64,000 bases of DNA from Laccaria trichodermophora (GCA_018417955.1 JACTVC010000004.1:744001-808000), one strand, 5' to 3'. Shown: positions 23,642 to 36,084, numbered from the stretch's first letter. The notes: generated from the sequence alone by a model not told the origin. Translations and numbers: made by a program.

Positions 23642-23962
23642 TTATTTAACAAGGAAGTATGTGTCGATCGCGACATCTCTAGCCCAAATCTCATTGTAGT
23701 CCCGAAATCCACACTTCAGGACTGGCTGGACACCCAATTTCAATGTCTTAATGCTAACAGGAACATCAAAGACTTGAACAGGCCCAAAAAATCCGCCTTG
23801 AAGAAGTTTTTGTTGTTCGAGTATATCAGCATTGACGAAACGCACAGAGTCAAGGACCACTTCCTTGTTGCCCTCCTTTTTGCCTCGAAACTCTGGCCCA
23901 GGCATCTTGAGGCCGCAGCTCAGGTCATCATCAGCTCCTATCTGGTCCCACCCGACCGCCAA
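23642..23962 (-). CDS. Unrecognised 106-codon open frame
   Basis: The open frame ends at 23642 and contains CGFRDYNEIWARDVAIDTYF and VQVFDVPVSIKTLKLGVQP, a composition that looks like real protein. No family was identified and no intron partner found. It may be an exon remnant of a larger decayed gene. The 23379-23641 flank carries only a low-complexity open frame. Confidence 0.3.
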   Translation of the reverse strand: MAVGWDQIGADDDLSCGLKMPGPEFRGKKEGNKEVVLDSVRFVNADILEQQKLLQGGFFGPVQVFDVPVSIKTLKLGVQPVLKCGFRDYNEIWARDVAIDTYFLVK

Positions 23963-24078
23963 ACCACTGCTGGCCTGGATGTTAGAAATGTCATGTGACG
24001 AAGTTCACGATTGGATCACGCACTGGAGAGTCGAAAGGCATCATTGACATCGTCCCTTGTGTGATACGAATGCTTGGT

Positions 24079-24088
24079 ATATATAAAG
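24079..24088 (+). promoter_or_regulatory. TATA-box-like element
   Basis: TATATATAAA lies about 60 bp upstream of the ATG at 24150, a plausible core-promoter distance for a gene with a short leader. Confidence 0.5.
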
Positions 24089-24149
24089 TCCCAATAGTTT
24101 CACTCAAATTCCATTCTCCTCGACAGCTCTCAAGCTTCAAGCCGTCTAC

Positions 24150-25459
24150 ATGGATTCAATCGACTTTTCTCACCAACCCATTCCCATCCAGATCTTTTTT
24201 CGCAATCTTGGCACCACCGAGAAACCTGGTTACATATCTTACTATGATTGTGTAAACAGGGAGCTCCGACCCTTTTTCTGGTAAGTCAAGTCCGGCTTCT
24301 TGGAACGAGATAATCTCACAGAATCTACTACAGGCCTGTTGACCACTATAAGGGTCGTATCGCCCCCGCCCTCTTCTCTTACCATCGCTCCAGGTACCAT
24401 TTTCAAAATCCATTTTGTTTTTGTTCCCTTGTCTCCGACGATATGATCAATCGAGAGGCTGCCGTTTACATGCCCTCAAGTGGGCCATATAAGAGTCAAT
24501 TTGTTGCTGAATGCGCGACAGGCGAATGTGTTTATCTTGGTGAGTTTGATAAATGCTTACGATTGTGGCTGTCCCTTCTTGACACATCGTTTAGTTCCAT
24601 TGCAAAATTATCATCGCCTTCTTCAAACCAAAGTGAAGTATTATCCCAGGCGAAGTGAGTGACAAGCAGGCTTCAGGTTTCATTTCGCCCTGCTGACGAT
24701 TCCTCTGCCAGTTGAGGGAGATCATGGTCCATCCCCCATTCTCCATATCTCAGAGATTTGTGCACCCAACGATGCGATGGCACCCCTGGAAACTGACTCA
24801 GAGCAAGATGGAGACGACGAGATGTCAGATGATACAACGTTTGACATGGAAAGTTTTGACGATGAACTGAAGGAAGTCATGAAGTCTGCCCAACTCCCCG
24901 CTTGTTCCTTCAGACGTGTGACTCCTTATCGTATGTACTTACCCTCTTGGTTCTATGCCTGCAGACGCTAATCTGAGTGATGTCGGCAGACCTTCCTCTC
25001 ACCAGCATTTTAGTTTGGCAGAAACCTCAAGAAGAACCGTTGTCCTTCTACACGATGTCCCTCTTAATTGATGCTCTCATTCGGCCTGGTGTTCCTGTGG
25101 ACTCCTTCCTGTCCTTGCTGTCAGTTTGTTCTTGTGGCATTGTCTCCTCCTCTCGTGCCTTTTGGGCACATAATTGCCAATCTGTGACCGGTAAGAAAAA
25201 ATCTACACCCCAGGCGATGCCGGACTTACATCAAGTAGGGGGAGCTCGCTACCACTTCGGCCAAACCTATCTACCACGTCATGGTGCATTCGACATGCTC
25301 AGAAAGCTCGATGCTACTGTAAATCCAGGCGTCCCTCTTGAAGAATTTCTGAGATATGTGGTAAGATGCTCATGTGGAATACTTGTTACCCGTAGGGCTT
25401 TTCTTGCCCACGACTGTATCCTCACGCGTGAATCAGGAAAGGGGTTGTTGACACAGTAA
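24150..25459 (+). CDS. Hypothetical protein with two CxC...H..C zinc-finger-like modules
   Basis: Five exons join in phase: 24150-24280 (donor GTAAGT, acceptor CTACAG at about 24333), GTGAGT near 24540 to TTTAG near 24595, GTGAGT near 24656 to CCAG near 24712, GTATGT near 24931 to GGCAG near 24989, with the stop at 25459. The N-terminal part (MDSIDFSHQPIPIQIFFRN, YYDCVNRELRPFFWPVDHYK) is followed by an acidic segment (SEQDGDDEMSDD). The C-terminal half is an internal duplication: PGVPVDSFLSLLSVCSCGIV with SSRAFWAHNC, and PGVPLEEFLRYVVRCSCGIL with RRAFLAHDC. Each half offers C-x-C, His and Cys, which could bind zinc. I know no family with this pair. Location and partners are unknown; a nuclear role is possible but unproven. 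Confidence 0.65.
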
Positions 25460-25678
25460 CTCTTTCAATTTGTCGTTACCTGTCTTCATAGAGGTGCTAG
25501 CAGTCATTCTGATTATTCATGCCTTTTTTCCGAACTGAAATTATTGTCTAAGTTAAAAAAAATCGGCTGAGTTACAAACATGTATACAAGACAGATCCCC
25601 AACAGCACTAGGCTACAAATGGCGGCATCAGTGGACAACACTTCTACAGCAAGTCACAAGATAAACCTTATTCACAAG

Positions 25679-26250
25679 TCATGCAGCACAGTCTCTCTGC
25701 GAAAGCACCCTCTGCACTTTGAGGCAAAGCTCTAGCTCCTTCCCAGCCCGTCTCGACATGCTATCAATCAAACGTCTCTGTTCTGCTTCCTGCATTGTGG
25801 CACGGTGGGCCTTAGCAACGCCCGGTTTGACAAGGGATGGGCCAGATGCGTCTCGGAGCGCTGTTCCTGCTAAGAACTCTTTAAAATACGCTTGGACGAG
25901 TTCCCTTTCCTCTTGGGAACTGATATTATCAAGAAACAGGTTAGGTATCATCTGCCAAAACTTTGCAAGGATCAAATCATAGCCCTGGAAGACATTACAC
26001 GACTTACAAGGTGTGCTGGATCGTCCCCATAAGCAAAGTCCTGATAATCTCGGTAGACCACAGAGTGCACAGGCTCCTCAGTGGTGCTTAGGAGGGGGAT
26101 GAGTAAATCAATGCTTGCTGCAGAGGTCCTGCTTGTAGTGGAGGTCCTGCTTGTAGTGGAGACATCGCTCTTGAACGACGTTTGAGAAACATTCCGGTTG
26201 TGGGACTGGGCGGTATTGTGTGGCTTCACAGGGACGATCATAGATAGCAT
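25679..26250 (-). CDS. Small Ser/Thr-rich hypothetical protein, two exons
   Basis: Exon 1 runs from the ATG at 26250 through an STTSRTSTTSRTSAAS stretch (encoded by an 18-bp direct repeat near 26125-26160) to DDPAHL, where GTAAGT begins at about 26011. Splicing to the GGCAG acceptor at about 25955 gives a 57-nt intron, in phase, and leads into MIPNLFLDNISSQEERELVQ and a helical, charged C-terminus ending at 25679. A nearer CAG would make a 23-nt intron, which is implausibly short. No family recognised. Confidence 0.5.
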
Positions 26251-27054
26251 GACTAATGCTGCAACGTATTGAGTGGGTTAGGTGGGTTTTATAGATATTT
26301 GGATTCCCACGACATTTCCTCTTTCATTCAATCTGATCCGGGTGGTCACTGCTTGACTGATTACTGATTGACGGTCAAGAGTCTAGACAGTTGGCAGATG
26401 GGTCAGATTTTGTCAAAGGCCCGGGGTCAGTGTGTAACTGCCTAACTCATGTGAAGCAAAACGATAGACCTTGAACTTGGCCCACCAAGCCACCACTGGC
26501 AACTGTCGATACAAAATAGACTCAGAAGTAATGTGCCACCTGATCAAGCGATGGGATGCCAAGTTTTGGTCGGTGGGTGCTTGTGATCTTGCGGTGATAG
26601 AGTGTCTGCAGTGAATGATATTTATGTTCAAGGCGCCGACACAGACCTAGAGGAAGTTGAAACACCTTCTATCTGTTTCCGAGATCTGTCTCTGTGATGA
26701 TAAATCTACTTCGTTCGAATCAACTTGTCCGAAGTAACTCCTTTGTGCTCTTAAAATTCCGCATTAACTCCACCTGGTTGACGTTGACAGATATCTCACA
26801 CCGAACAGTTGGCGAGTTCTGCTATGGGCCGTTCATGCGGAAAGAGCTGCGCGGAGATCAACTCCCATTCGCTGAGATCAACTTCCAAACAAGCTGCATA
26901 TGTGGGCGGCCGGGCCAGATTGCTATTTTTACCATCTTGCCTCGAGTGAGTGCTGTCTGGCGAAAAATCCATTCTGTGTTAAGTCGGAAGTTCAGTTCAG
27001 ATATAATCCCCCTTGTGCCGCCACCCTCATCCTCCACCCTCATCCCTCCACACA

Positions 27055-29638
27055 ATGGACTCTGACGAAATACAAGGGCTTCAGGACACCCTTGGGTGGT
27101 TCCAGCAGCAGTCCCAGCCACAGTCCCAGCCACTCCATTTCCAGGAGACATCGGCCGCCTACAACCCAGATTCTATTCCTCAGACTACGGCGGTAGAGTA
27201 CGATGTTAACTTCAATGAGTTCTATTATAATGATCCACTGGTGGCCCCGTGGTATTCTCATACTATGGGGTTTTCATATCGTGGCAGTTCTGAGACCACG
27301 GGTTTCTGCGAAACCGACTTGGTCAGTATGGTATGATCTTCACGTCCTTAAGTTGTTGCTTGATGTTACTGCAGACAACAGAGACAGAGACGGAAAATAT
27401 CCGCAAACGGCCACGCATTGAGGGTGTAAGAATTTCAATTAATTTTTGTTCAATCTGGCAGACCTATTTTTTCTAGCCCGAGGAAGAAACAGCCCCTTCT
27501 GCCCCTTTATACACGGTAGAACCTACTTCAGTACGTACTACATTCATTTACCTATCTAGTAAGCTACTCCTGAACATATGAGTAGCTGCTAGATTCGGAT
27601 TGTTATTTTGTCAATGGGTATTTGTTTGAGGGGGGCGAACTGTCGCTCTCAAAGGTGAGCCTGATCCTTCAAGTTCTTGTTTTTGTTACAACGGAACTAA
27701 CAAGTTATGATAGACTAATGTTTTTGGTGAACCCCTCTCGCCATTGACAACAAAAGCAGTTGGTTACCTCCTCGAAGACAAGAAGTTTATTCCATTGTAT
27801 ATTGTATGTCCCAATTTCATCATACGCCAGTCTTCTCTTCTCATTCCACTTTGCAGCCTGTCTTTTCCAACATCCGGAGCTCCGTAAATACCATATCACC
27901 AGCTCGGTCAACCATTTCACCTGACCTGACATGATATTAGCACGGGCAGGTTGGCTTCATCCTCTTTGCAGGCAGCCCAGGGACACCAGGGACATGTGTT
28001 AGAGACACCGACCGTGTCTGGGTACGAATCCCGTCTCCTGACCAGTCAGAAGCGCCAAATGAGAATGTGATTGGAGCTGTGAGTTGACTATACATTTGAA
28101 TGCTACCATTCTGACTAGTAAGTTATTATTTATTATCAGGGGTTACGTCTTGGGGTTGTAGAATGGAGGCCCACCCTAGGCAATCTCATGGTCAAAGAGA
28201 CTTTTTGTGTAGTTGAAGGAGGAGAGTACCTCACTGCGAAGATTTTTGAGGTACTGCACAAGTCCTTCTGTTATTGTGCGCTAGCTGAAAAACTGAACAG
28301 TATACAATGGCCGACTTGGAAGTCCAGGTCATGCAGCAAGGCCGTGAGCCTTTTTTTCTTGTAGTTACCTGACTTTTTTGAGGTCGTGATTGACCCCTTC
28401 AAAAAACAGGTCATTTACCAATGAAAGACTTTCAGGCTTTTATTGACAAAGCAGTTTATGAGGGCCGTAGAGTGGTGCCGTTGCCGCACGCCAGCCAGGG
28501 TCGTCTATCCCTCAATATGTTTGAAAAAAATGTCAGTAAAGGTTTAACATTGTCGGTGAGTTACTAGTTCTCTACTTCAACCATGACCTTCATGATGAAA
28601 CAATTTATTACGACTAGAGAACAACTCTCAACGTGTACGCTCCACGTCTTGTGGACTACATTGATGAGTCGGCTTCTACATTACAAGGCCTAATTCTCGA
28701 GGGAAAGGCTCCATTGGAACTGGACAAGGGCCCGAGCGTCTTTCGGGACGAGATTTTTGCTACCTGGACCGTCTTCGTGGAAAAGTGCAAAACAAGAAAT
28801 CAGGAGGTAGATCTGAGTAAGTATTCTGTACAATGTTTTTTTTCTCTCTCATTTGTTGTGCCTTTTCATTAGCGGTCCGTTGGAGCGATTGCCACCATGG
28901 TCACCAACTCAAAGAGGGTAGTTATTACAATGTTCTTCGCGATGCCCACAGTGCTGTTCGAAGTTCCATACTGAAAGACTTCATGCTGTCCATCGAGACA
29001 GATCTCCTCAATCGCTTCCCAGACCCCAAGCTCAATTCCCTGGTTGAATTATTCGAGGGCTTTCTAGTCGACACCCCAGGGCTTGAAGACTCTCAAGAAG
29101 TGGTCGAAGACTCACAAGTGGCTTGGAAGACTCTTCCAGGCGAATCCAGGGTGGGTTATCTCTATACTGCAATACTTTTGTGGCTCACCCATCTGAAAGG
29201 GGCCATTCCAGCATGCCTTTTTCCTCAAACTCATTCGCCAAGTCCTCTCATCGGAGGTTCCTTTCAGCCTGAAGCAGGACCCACACACGCATCCTGAGGC
29301 AGCTTTTAGGTTTTCCATGCATTTTGGCGGCATTACCGAAGAGCTAGTTGGATCAATGGCTGGTACGGTATGTGTCTTTTTCCTTTCTGGCAGTTGTCCC
29401 ATCCCCATCTTCTAATCTTCTCTACAGATATTCTTCCTGGCCATCCGGGCCCTCTCACAGGAAAAATATGGCCATCGTTTCTTCCCCCACCCCTTTGAGG
29501 AGGTGCAAAAATATACATTGGAGCAGATCGTCGAAGTCATGGTTCGGAGGGTGAAGGTGATCACGGCGGCAGAGCATGATGGGATTGTCAATGGCCCGGC
29601 CTTGCTACAAGAAATCTACAACGCGGTCTGGGAATGAT
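27055..29638 (+). CDS. Many-exon hypothetical protein
   Basis: The start codon opens a Gln-rich exon (WFQQQSQPQSQPLHFQ). At least ten further short exons follow, separated by introns with clear GTGAGT/GTAAGT/GTATGT donors and YAG acceptors. Recognisable exon text includes VGFILFAGSPGTPGTCVRDT (about 27950), LRLGVVEWRPTLGNLMVKET (about 28145), LPMKDFQAFIDKAVYEGRRV (about 28420), LNVYAPRLVDYIDESASTLQ (about 28630), VRWSDCHHGHQLKEGSYYNV (about 28875) and the last exon IFFLAIRALSQEKYGHRFFP ending with the stop at 29638. No internal stop was seen in the chain I followed, so it may be functional, but I recognise no domain. It is flanked by two same-orientation copies of the Plavaka-type terminus (22018 and 33434) and might be cargo of a related element; that is inference. 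Confidence 0.55.
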
Positions 29639-30221
29639 AAACACACCATGTTTTTTTATATCTTTTACTTTCATCAATATATCTCTATCTGGATCTATGA
29701 TACATGTGATATGTGCAAGTTGGAGTACACCATGACATGTGGATCATGGTGCATTGGAGAGGGACCGAGATGGCTGTTCGTCGTAAATGCACGCACCTCT
29801 GCCAAACTCGCATCCAATTTGTCATCGTTCGCTCACTCATCACCGTGACATTCTTCGCTCACTCATCGCATTCACCATCGTCTCAGATGACTCTCCTCCG
29901 CACCGCTCTGACTTAGCGCTATATATTAGCGATGCTGAGTCAAGCGTTATTGCCCATAGGAGGGGTATAAAATCCTGGGGAAGCCATCCAGACTGATCAA
30001 GCAGCACGTGTGGCAACCCAGTCTTCAGGCATCGCCTACCCCTCTGCTTCTCATCAAAAGACTACGATTTCAGCACGGTGAGCCTTGGCGTTCCCGGCAT
30101 CGCCGACCCCTCTTCTTAAGAAATAATACTAACGAGTTTCTGTGTGAAGACGTAGCCCTTCTTTGCACCATTTTTTACGATATACAGCATCTCACGTTGC
30201 AATCTACATTTCATATCTACC
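29639..30221. other. Intergenic/leader region upstream of the DIRS-like ORFs
   Basis: Contains GTGACATT motifs near 29850 and GGGGTATAAAATCC near 29962, a good TATA-box candidate about 260 bp before the gag-like ATG. This may be the 5' leader of the retroelement. No terminal repeat partner was found. Confidence 0.4.
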
Positions 30222-33200
30222 ATGAACCATGAAAACCACGATAACAGCCCTGAAGATGTTCAACAAAGGACCATCGCTGCACAGAAACTCGTGGATGATG
30301 TCGTCAAATACAACCATTTTGTGGAGAATCTCAGGGCGATTGGAATATCTTCGGCAGAAGGGGGACTACGTTCAACAGGTCAATGAACGTATGCGGTTAC
30401 AAGGTGCCGGAGGAGGTTCTAGTACACAACCATTGCCAGCACAGTCGAATGCGTCTTCCACAACCCAACCTTCCCATCCCGAGAATCCTTCATCTCACCC
30501 ATCACGATCGTCCACCCCTGAAGGACTCACTGCCGAAGAACTTCTCAGGTTCAGAGAGCGTCGACAAGAACTTTTTGAGCGTCCAAACCCTACTGGTCAA
30601 GGACCGAACTACATATCTGAAGTTATTGCGTGGGCACTTCTTCGAGCAAAAATCAATCAGACTCGTCCACCAATCGGATCTCAAACCACGTCATATCCTT
30701 TGGACGACATCATTAAACTTCTCAATGTCTCGCCTTCCTCTTCTGCCACTATTCCAGCCTCGATTCTATCAGCAGCACCTCACCTCTCTGCTCTCTCAGA
30801 GCACACACTTCTCGACTCTCATCTACAAGCGACATGGAAGCTTCGCCAGTCGTTCAACTCTGACAAAGCCATTGATCCGATCATCGACCTCATGCAATTG
30901 CAGCCCCTCGTTGACCCGATCCCTCGTCCATTGTGGCGACCTATCATTCAAGATCAGTATGTCGACTTTGAAAAGCTGCATGCTTCGATGGATCGGGGAT
31001 TTAGTCACAATGACGATGCGAAGGAGTTTGCGGGGGGTTTTCGTTGGTACGAAAGGATCAGTATTTGGCTAGGAAAGTGGTTAGGAACGAAGCGGAATGG
31101 GCTCGGGTTTTTCAGGCATGGAAAACAGGCGTCGTTCTGCTGTATCCACATCGTCTCAATGAGCTTAATAACTATCAAGACATGGTTATTGAGCTCTTTC
31201 GTGCTGCGCCTTATGAACCTTCCGTCGCTATCAATGTCGATGCTGAAGCTCGTGATCGATATGCTCGCAGCCCCTACCGAATGGATGACCGCAGTCGTTT
31301 CCAGCTGCCGCTATTAGCACAAATGCTACGTAAACGTGAGGCCGCTGACTTCACTGGTCCCTCGAAGCGTGCGGCAATTCCTTGTCAAAACTGGAGCCTT
31401 GGCATATGCCCTGATCCCTGTGCTTTCAGGCGTAAGCATGGGATTTGTTCAGAATGTGGAGGAAAGCACAAAGCACGAGACCATGAAGCGTGCCTCACAT
31501 CGAGCACCCTGACAGAGCACCCTGACATCCAATCCTGATCTTTCTGACAACTTCGCCAGTCTCCGCGAAGACCTTGACGCAATCCGTTCCTTCCGTGACA
31601 AAGAACTACAAGCGGAAAGATGGTCATCCCCACTTCCAATCTCAGACCTTCTCCCGGGGATGAAGTTTTCTCCCATGTTTGTGATTTGGCAGCATGACAA
31701 GCCACGAGTAGTTACCGATCATAGCAGCTCAGGCTTGAACAGTGGAATCCCTAAATCTGAGGGGCATGTTTCATACGATGACATGCGATGACATGCACTC
31801 TTTTGGTTTTGTTCTACGCGAAGCTCGAGCTGCATATCCTCAGCAAAAACTAATCACTTTCAAATCTGACGTCGCATCAGCCTTTCTCAATCTGCCTGCC
31901 CACCCTGTCTGGCAACTACGTCAGGTCGTTAGGGTTGATAATCATCTGCACATTGTTCGTCGTCTTGTCTTTGGTAATCGTGTCTGGTCTCATATGTTGG
32001 ATTGCCATCCGTAAATTCAACATTTTGGGACTTCATGTTTACATGGATGATTTCTTCGGCTGGAGTTTAGCCGATGATCTCATATACTTCCATGGCCGCC
32101 TTCGCCCACGTTGACAGGTTCAGCTTTTGTCGCTATGGGAAACCATTTCCTGCCTCTTTGAGGATCACTGATATTATTTCAAAAATTCACTTATTCCTCG
32201 CTACCGCTGATCGACAACCACGACTTCGTGACTGGCAACGACTTGGAGGCCATTTGAATTGGCTGCTCGACGTCCTTCCCTGGGGCCGACCAGCTTTAAG
32301 CGAGCTATATCGCAAAACAAGCGGTAAAGTCCGCAACCCGAAAATTTTCATCAATGCAACTGTTCGAGCTGAACTCACATGGCTTGCAGAAACAATTCCC
32401 AAAGCAATTGGTGTACGGTTGATTGACGATGGCTCTTACTACTGCCTTTGCCTTTGTTTATGGATTGGAAGGCTTTGTTTATCAATTACAACCACCTCCG
32501 GCAAATATTAAAGTCGACATATTCTTTCTTGAGCTTGTAGCCATTTTCTCTGCAGTTTACCACGCTGCTACCAACACCGCCTCGCCGTCTCTTGCTGAGT
32601 TACTGACAGCCTTGACTCCGTCGGTGTCCTCAACAGCCTTTCTGCTTCCCAAGCCATGCATAATGGTGTCCTCCTCCAGGTCTCATATTGACTTACGTGT
32701 ACGACATATCGAAGGCAAGCTTAATATTCAAGCTGACCTTCTCTCGCGTCTGCTTCTTGATGACTTCGCTCATCAATTCCCTGATACACGCGTCCGCCTA
32801 TTTGATCCCCACGCGATCTTTTGCCGGCGATGGAGGCTGTGCTTTTGAGCGCATTGGGCGGGCATTCCACCCACACGAGGAATGCTCGTCCTCCGATGTC
32901 GCTGGAAGCCTTGGATGATCGCGCACAACATTTACAAACCAGCGCTATCGAAATCAGTACCGCGAAGGGATACGCAACCGGTGCACGAGACTACATCAAT
33001 TTCTGTTTAACATTTTCTTTACCCTTAACCCCAACTCCTCAAAATCTCTCTCGTTACGTTGCTTACACGTCAAAATTCATCGCATCTGCTCCAAAGTATC
33101 TTACTGGCGCTCGCCATTTTCTGCAAGACCTCTATCCAGACTTTGATACCAATCGTTCCCACCCCTTAGTGCAAACAACCATATGTGGCTCTAAAAAGGT

Positions 33201-33433
33201 GCGCGCTGACCCCATTCGGCTCACACTTTTCAAAATCCTATGATGACCTTCTCTTCGCCACTCTGCTCTCCTGCTGCTTTTATGGTTGCCACCGCTCTGG
33301 GGAGCTTGTTCGCAATAACGACAAATCTCAGTGGGGTTGGAGGAATGTTATTAAACGCTCCTCATTCCTACTCTCTGACCATCATGCTCAATATCGTCTT
33401 CCCTACCACAAGGCGGATCCTTTCTACCATTGA
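30222..33433 (+). mobile_element. DIRS-type tyrosine-recombinase retroelement, degenerate and 3'-truncated
   Basis: Modules appear in DIRS order. A gag-like region ends in a Cys/His knuckle (PCQNWSLGICPDPCAFRRKH, GICSECGGKH, about 31380-31480). Reverse transcriptase follows (FSPMFVIWQHDKPRVVTDHS near 31670, LITFKSDVASAFLNLPAHPV near 31855 and YMDDFFGWS near 32040). Next is an RNase-H-like region with HIEGKLNIQADLLSR near 32710. The N-terminal half of a tyrosine recombinase follows (RAQHLQTSAIEISTAKGYAT, then CFYGCHRSGELV near 33280, carrying the first catalytic Arg). Lesions: frame changes at G-runs near 30370 and 31033, a 10-bp tandem duplication (GATGACATGC twice) near 31780, a deletion before YMDD near 32000, and stops after it. 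Sequence ends at 33433, where a Plavaka-type terminus starts, so the HxxR and Tyr part of the recombinase is missing. Confidence 0.8.
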
Positions 33434-33635
33434 CACGTGACTCATTTGGTCACACAGTTGTGACGTTGCACTTCACCTTTACAATTTACAATGTACCCAG
33501 ACTCATTTCCATAAAAATAGAAGTTTTCCTGGGTAGCAGGACATCATTTATAGTCTCACAGAAAATATTGGAATTAGTTTGGTTGCGAAATAGCGATCTA
33601 TAATTGACAAAGTGGAGGCAAGATTAGGTAAGTAG
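33434..33635 (+). repeat. Third copy of the Plavaka-type element terminus
   Basis: CACGTGACTCATTTGGTCAC begins the copy and GGAGGCAAGATTAGGTAAGT ends it. All intermediate landmarks are shared with 9487-9687 and 22018-22220, in the same orientation as the latter. It abuts the truncated DIRS recombinase. No inverted partner is visible to its left, so it is a solo end or the remnant of a deleted element. Confidence 0.8.
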
Positions 33636-36084
33636 AGTTCCAGTAGTCACATCTAGTCACATGAGTCCGATTGGTCACAACACCTGTCCTGAGTCCTTCC
33701 GACTCAAGTCTGAGTCTTTCATGGCTCTTTTCAAGTTGAACGTTGAACGTTGAACCGCCACACTCATTTTTGAAGCAATCAACGTGAATTCACTCAACAA
33801 TTTTCTCATTCACACCGACCTCTTCCCACAACCGACACACAATAAATCTCCTACCAGTCCGAGTCTGTCGTGGGTGCACATCCGAGTTGTCGAAACTGGT
33901 CCTGGAAGTCAATCTAGTGCAAGGCCACTATAGTGAGCTTTGGGTAGCCGTACCATGCTCTCAAATGCCCGAAGGTATATCTATCGTCTTCAATACTTCA
34001 ATACTTCAATACGTGTAACTTGAAGTTCATCATGGCACTTAAAGCTTATCCATGGCACAGTGAAGCCCAACCCTATGAAACCACTTTAGTAAGTTACAAT
34101 CTTCTGTCATCATCTAGATTTAAAAGCCTCTTCAGTCTTCTCCAACATTCTCTCCAAGTTCAAATCAGAATTTCCATTATTGTCGTCCGGTCCGTCCTTC
34201 ATCAGCCTAGCGAGCCCAAATCTTGCAAGCTCAAGTCCCCTGGCCTGAAGTCTGGGCTACGCCTCTTGCCCTCCACGTGCAATCTAGTCCTGGGGAATCG
34301 CCTGTCACCCAAGCTCTTCGAACTTCCTTTTGCCGGAGAGTCTGCCACGAACCCTGCGGGTCAGGATGCTACCACCCACTCTCGCTCTGCTGAGGCAAAA
34401 CTCAAGGCCAGTAATGCTGCACATCGTATTTTCACAGAAGACAAGGTCAATATACGTTAATACTTCATGTTCAAGGACACCGCCTCCTTCCGTTTAGACC
34501 GTCGACCTGTAGCTCCAAGGCACCGGTATGGAACTGATGCGGCTCTGGGCGTTCCGTGGATGGGCGACCCCACCACAGCACCTTTCTTCGCCCTCAGCAC
34601 AGCCCCATCTTATAATGCCACTTCGAATCCATGCACTCTTCCATGATTGACGCCCATTGCGCCTGTTATTCAGTCCTCATGCAGTGTCCGACGCAACTCA
34701 ATGCGATTCTCGATCGAAGAATAGCCCAAGTTTTATTGGGAGGTCAAGTCTGAACACAGGTTGAGATTCAACCCTCTACACGGCTTGCGCTTTGACAAGC
34801 TCGGGCATTATCCTCGAGTTGAATTGCTCGAGCTGTTGCTTAAGCGTTGGCTGCATCCCGAGCCAATTGGGTTGCCTGTCCGAATCTGTGCTGCCAGAAG
34901 CTGAACCATAGGAGACAGGAGACGGTGAGTATGGTTATCTTGATTAGATTCAACGGGAACCCATCGTCGGGCATCCCAAGCCCATACCCGCGAACCTGTT
35001 CAAGGATGTCTTGGGGAGCCCGGGCCCCAAAAGACAAACAAATCCACTTCAAGCGGCTTACATATGACCACTACACTAATTTCTCTTTTGTTCCCCAGTT
35101 TTACTCCTCCCCACTCTGAGAATGCCACGTAGAAGGGAGATTGAACATCTTGAGTGTGCCTTACACTCGTCCATTCTGATCAGAGCAAACGGAGCAGGCG
35201 GGAGCGGATTGACAAAAGCACGTGCTTTCTAAAGTCAATGTTCCCCTCAGTCCATCATGTTGCCAAACACCATTCTTACTATCCTCCAGTCACTTTGTTG
35301 CGTACGAAATGACTCAGCCCTTGGACTCATTGCAGCTTCTGCTCAACGACCTGCTGTCAGATATTCTTTCGGTGAATACTGCCCTACACAGGTCAGGCCG
35401 GCATCTTCCTCCTTGCCTTTGCTCTAATATTTTGACCAGTTGCCCTTATGAATATTCTTCTGATGTTGCCCATCTCAATGCAGCTCCGTCTGACCGGCGT
35501 CTCACTGTGGCGTTAGGAAGAATGCCAGCCGATGCCACAGGTGCCAGTAAGATCAATGCTGCAACGTCACCAAAATGTCATCGTAGATGCCGAATTACTT
35601 CCCATGCTCGGGTTCAGGTGAGTGGCAGACATGAAGTTGAGAGGCAGATAGTAATTTTCTTTTTCAAGCGAGGTGTTCAACCCTCTGTTAATTAGAGTAT
35701 TATATATGATTATTATAACCAGATCGACAAGCCTTGGAGCTTGAGCTTTGTTGGGACATGCGTAGTGTCAGCTCGGCGCAGTATCACGTGATACTCGCAT
35801 ACCCTTCAAGCTAGGTATGAGGGATAACCAAGTAGCGCAAGTCTACAGTAAGTCTAATCAGACATCAGGAAAAGTACACCGGCAGGGAGAACATTATCGA
35901 GGTGTGTGAACAATACAACATTGGCAAGCAGCGTAGAAGTGTTTATTCTTATCGTTTACATAGATCACGACGATGTACACACTAGTGGTCACATTGCAAT
36001 GCACCTTTGGTATCACATGATATCCCCATCACTTCCAGCGACTCACTAACTCTTCCGACCATATAAATAGCGGTGTGGGCCACC
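33636..36084. other. Region without a supported gene
   Basis: GTCAC motifs continue to about 33690. Open frames at 34020-34460 and 35222-35695 (plus) contain plausible peptides (QPLDSLQLLLNDLLSDILSV), but I could not join them or name a family. CACGTGATAC near 35783 and CACATGATATC near 36017 are short palindromic words of unknown meaning. Confidence 0.35.
36062..36070 (+). promoter_or_regulatory. TATA-box-like element
   Basis: TATAAATAG stands just upstream of the DUF6698-like gene. It is only about 15 bp from the first in-frame ATG (36085), which argues for translation starting further down, for example at 36139. Confidence 0.5.

Noticed and set aside
25988..26011. A 23-nt intron in the Ser/Thr-rich gene
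   Set aside because: In phase, but far shorter than the others in the window; a 57-nt intron using a later CAG is also in phase and more likely.
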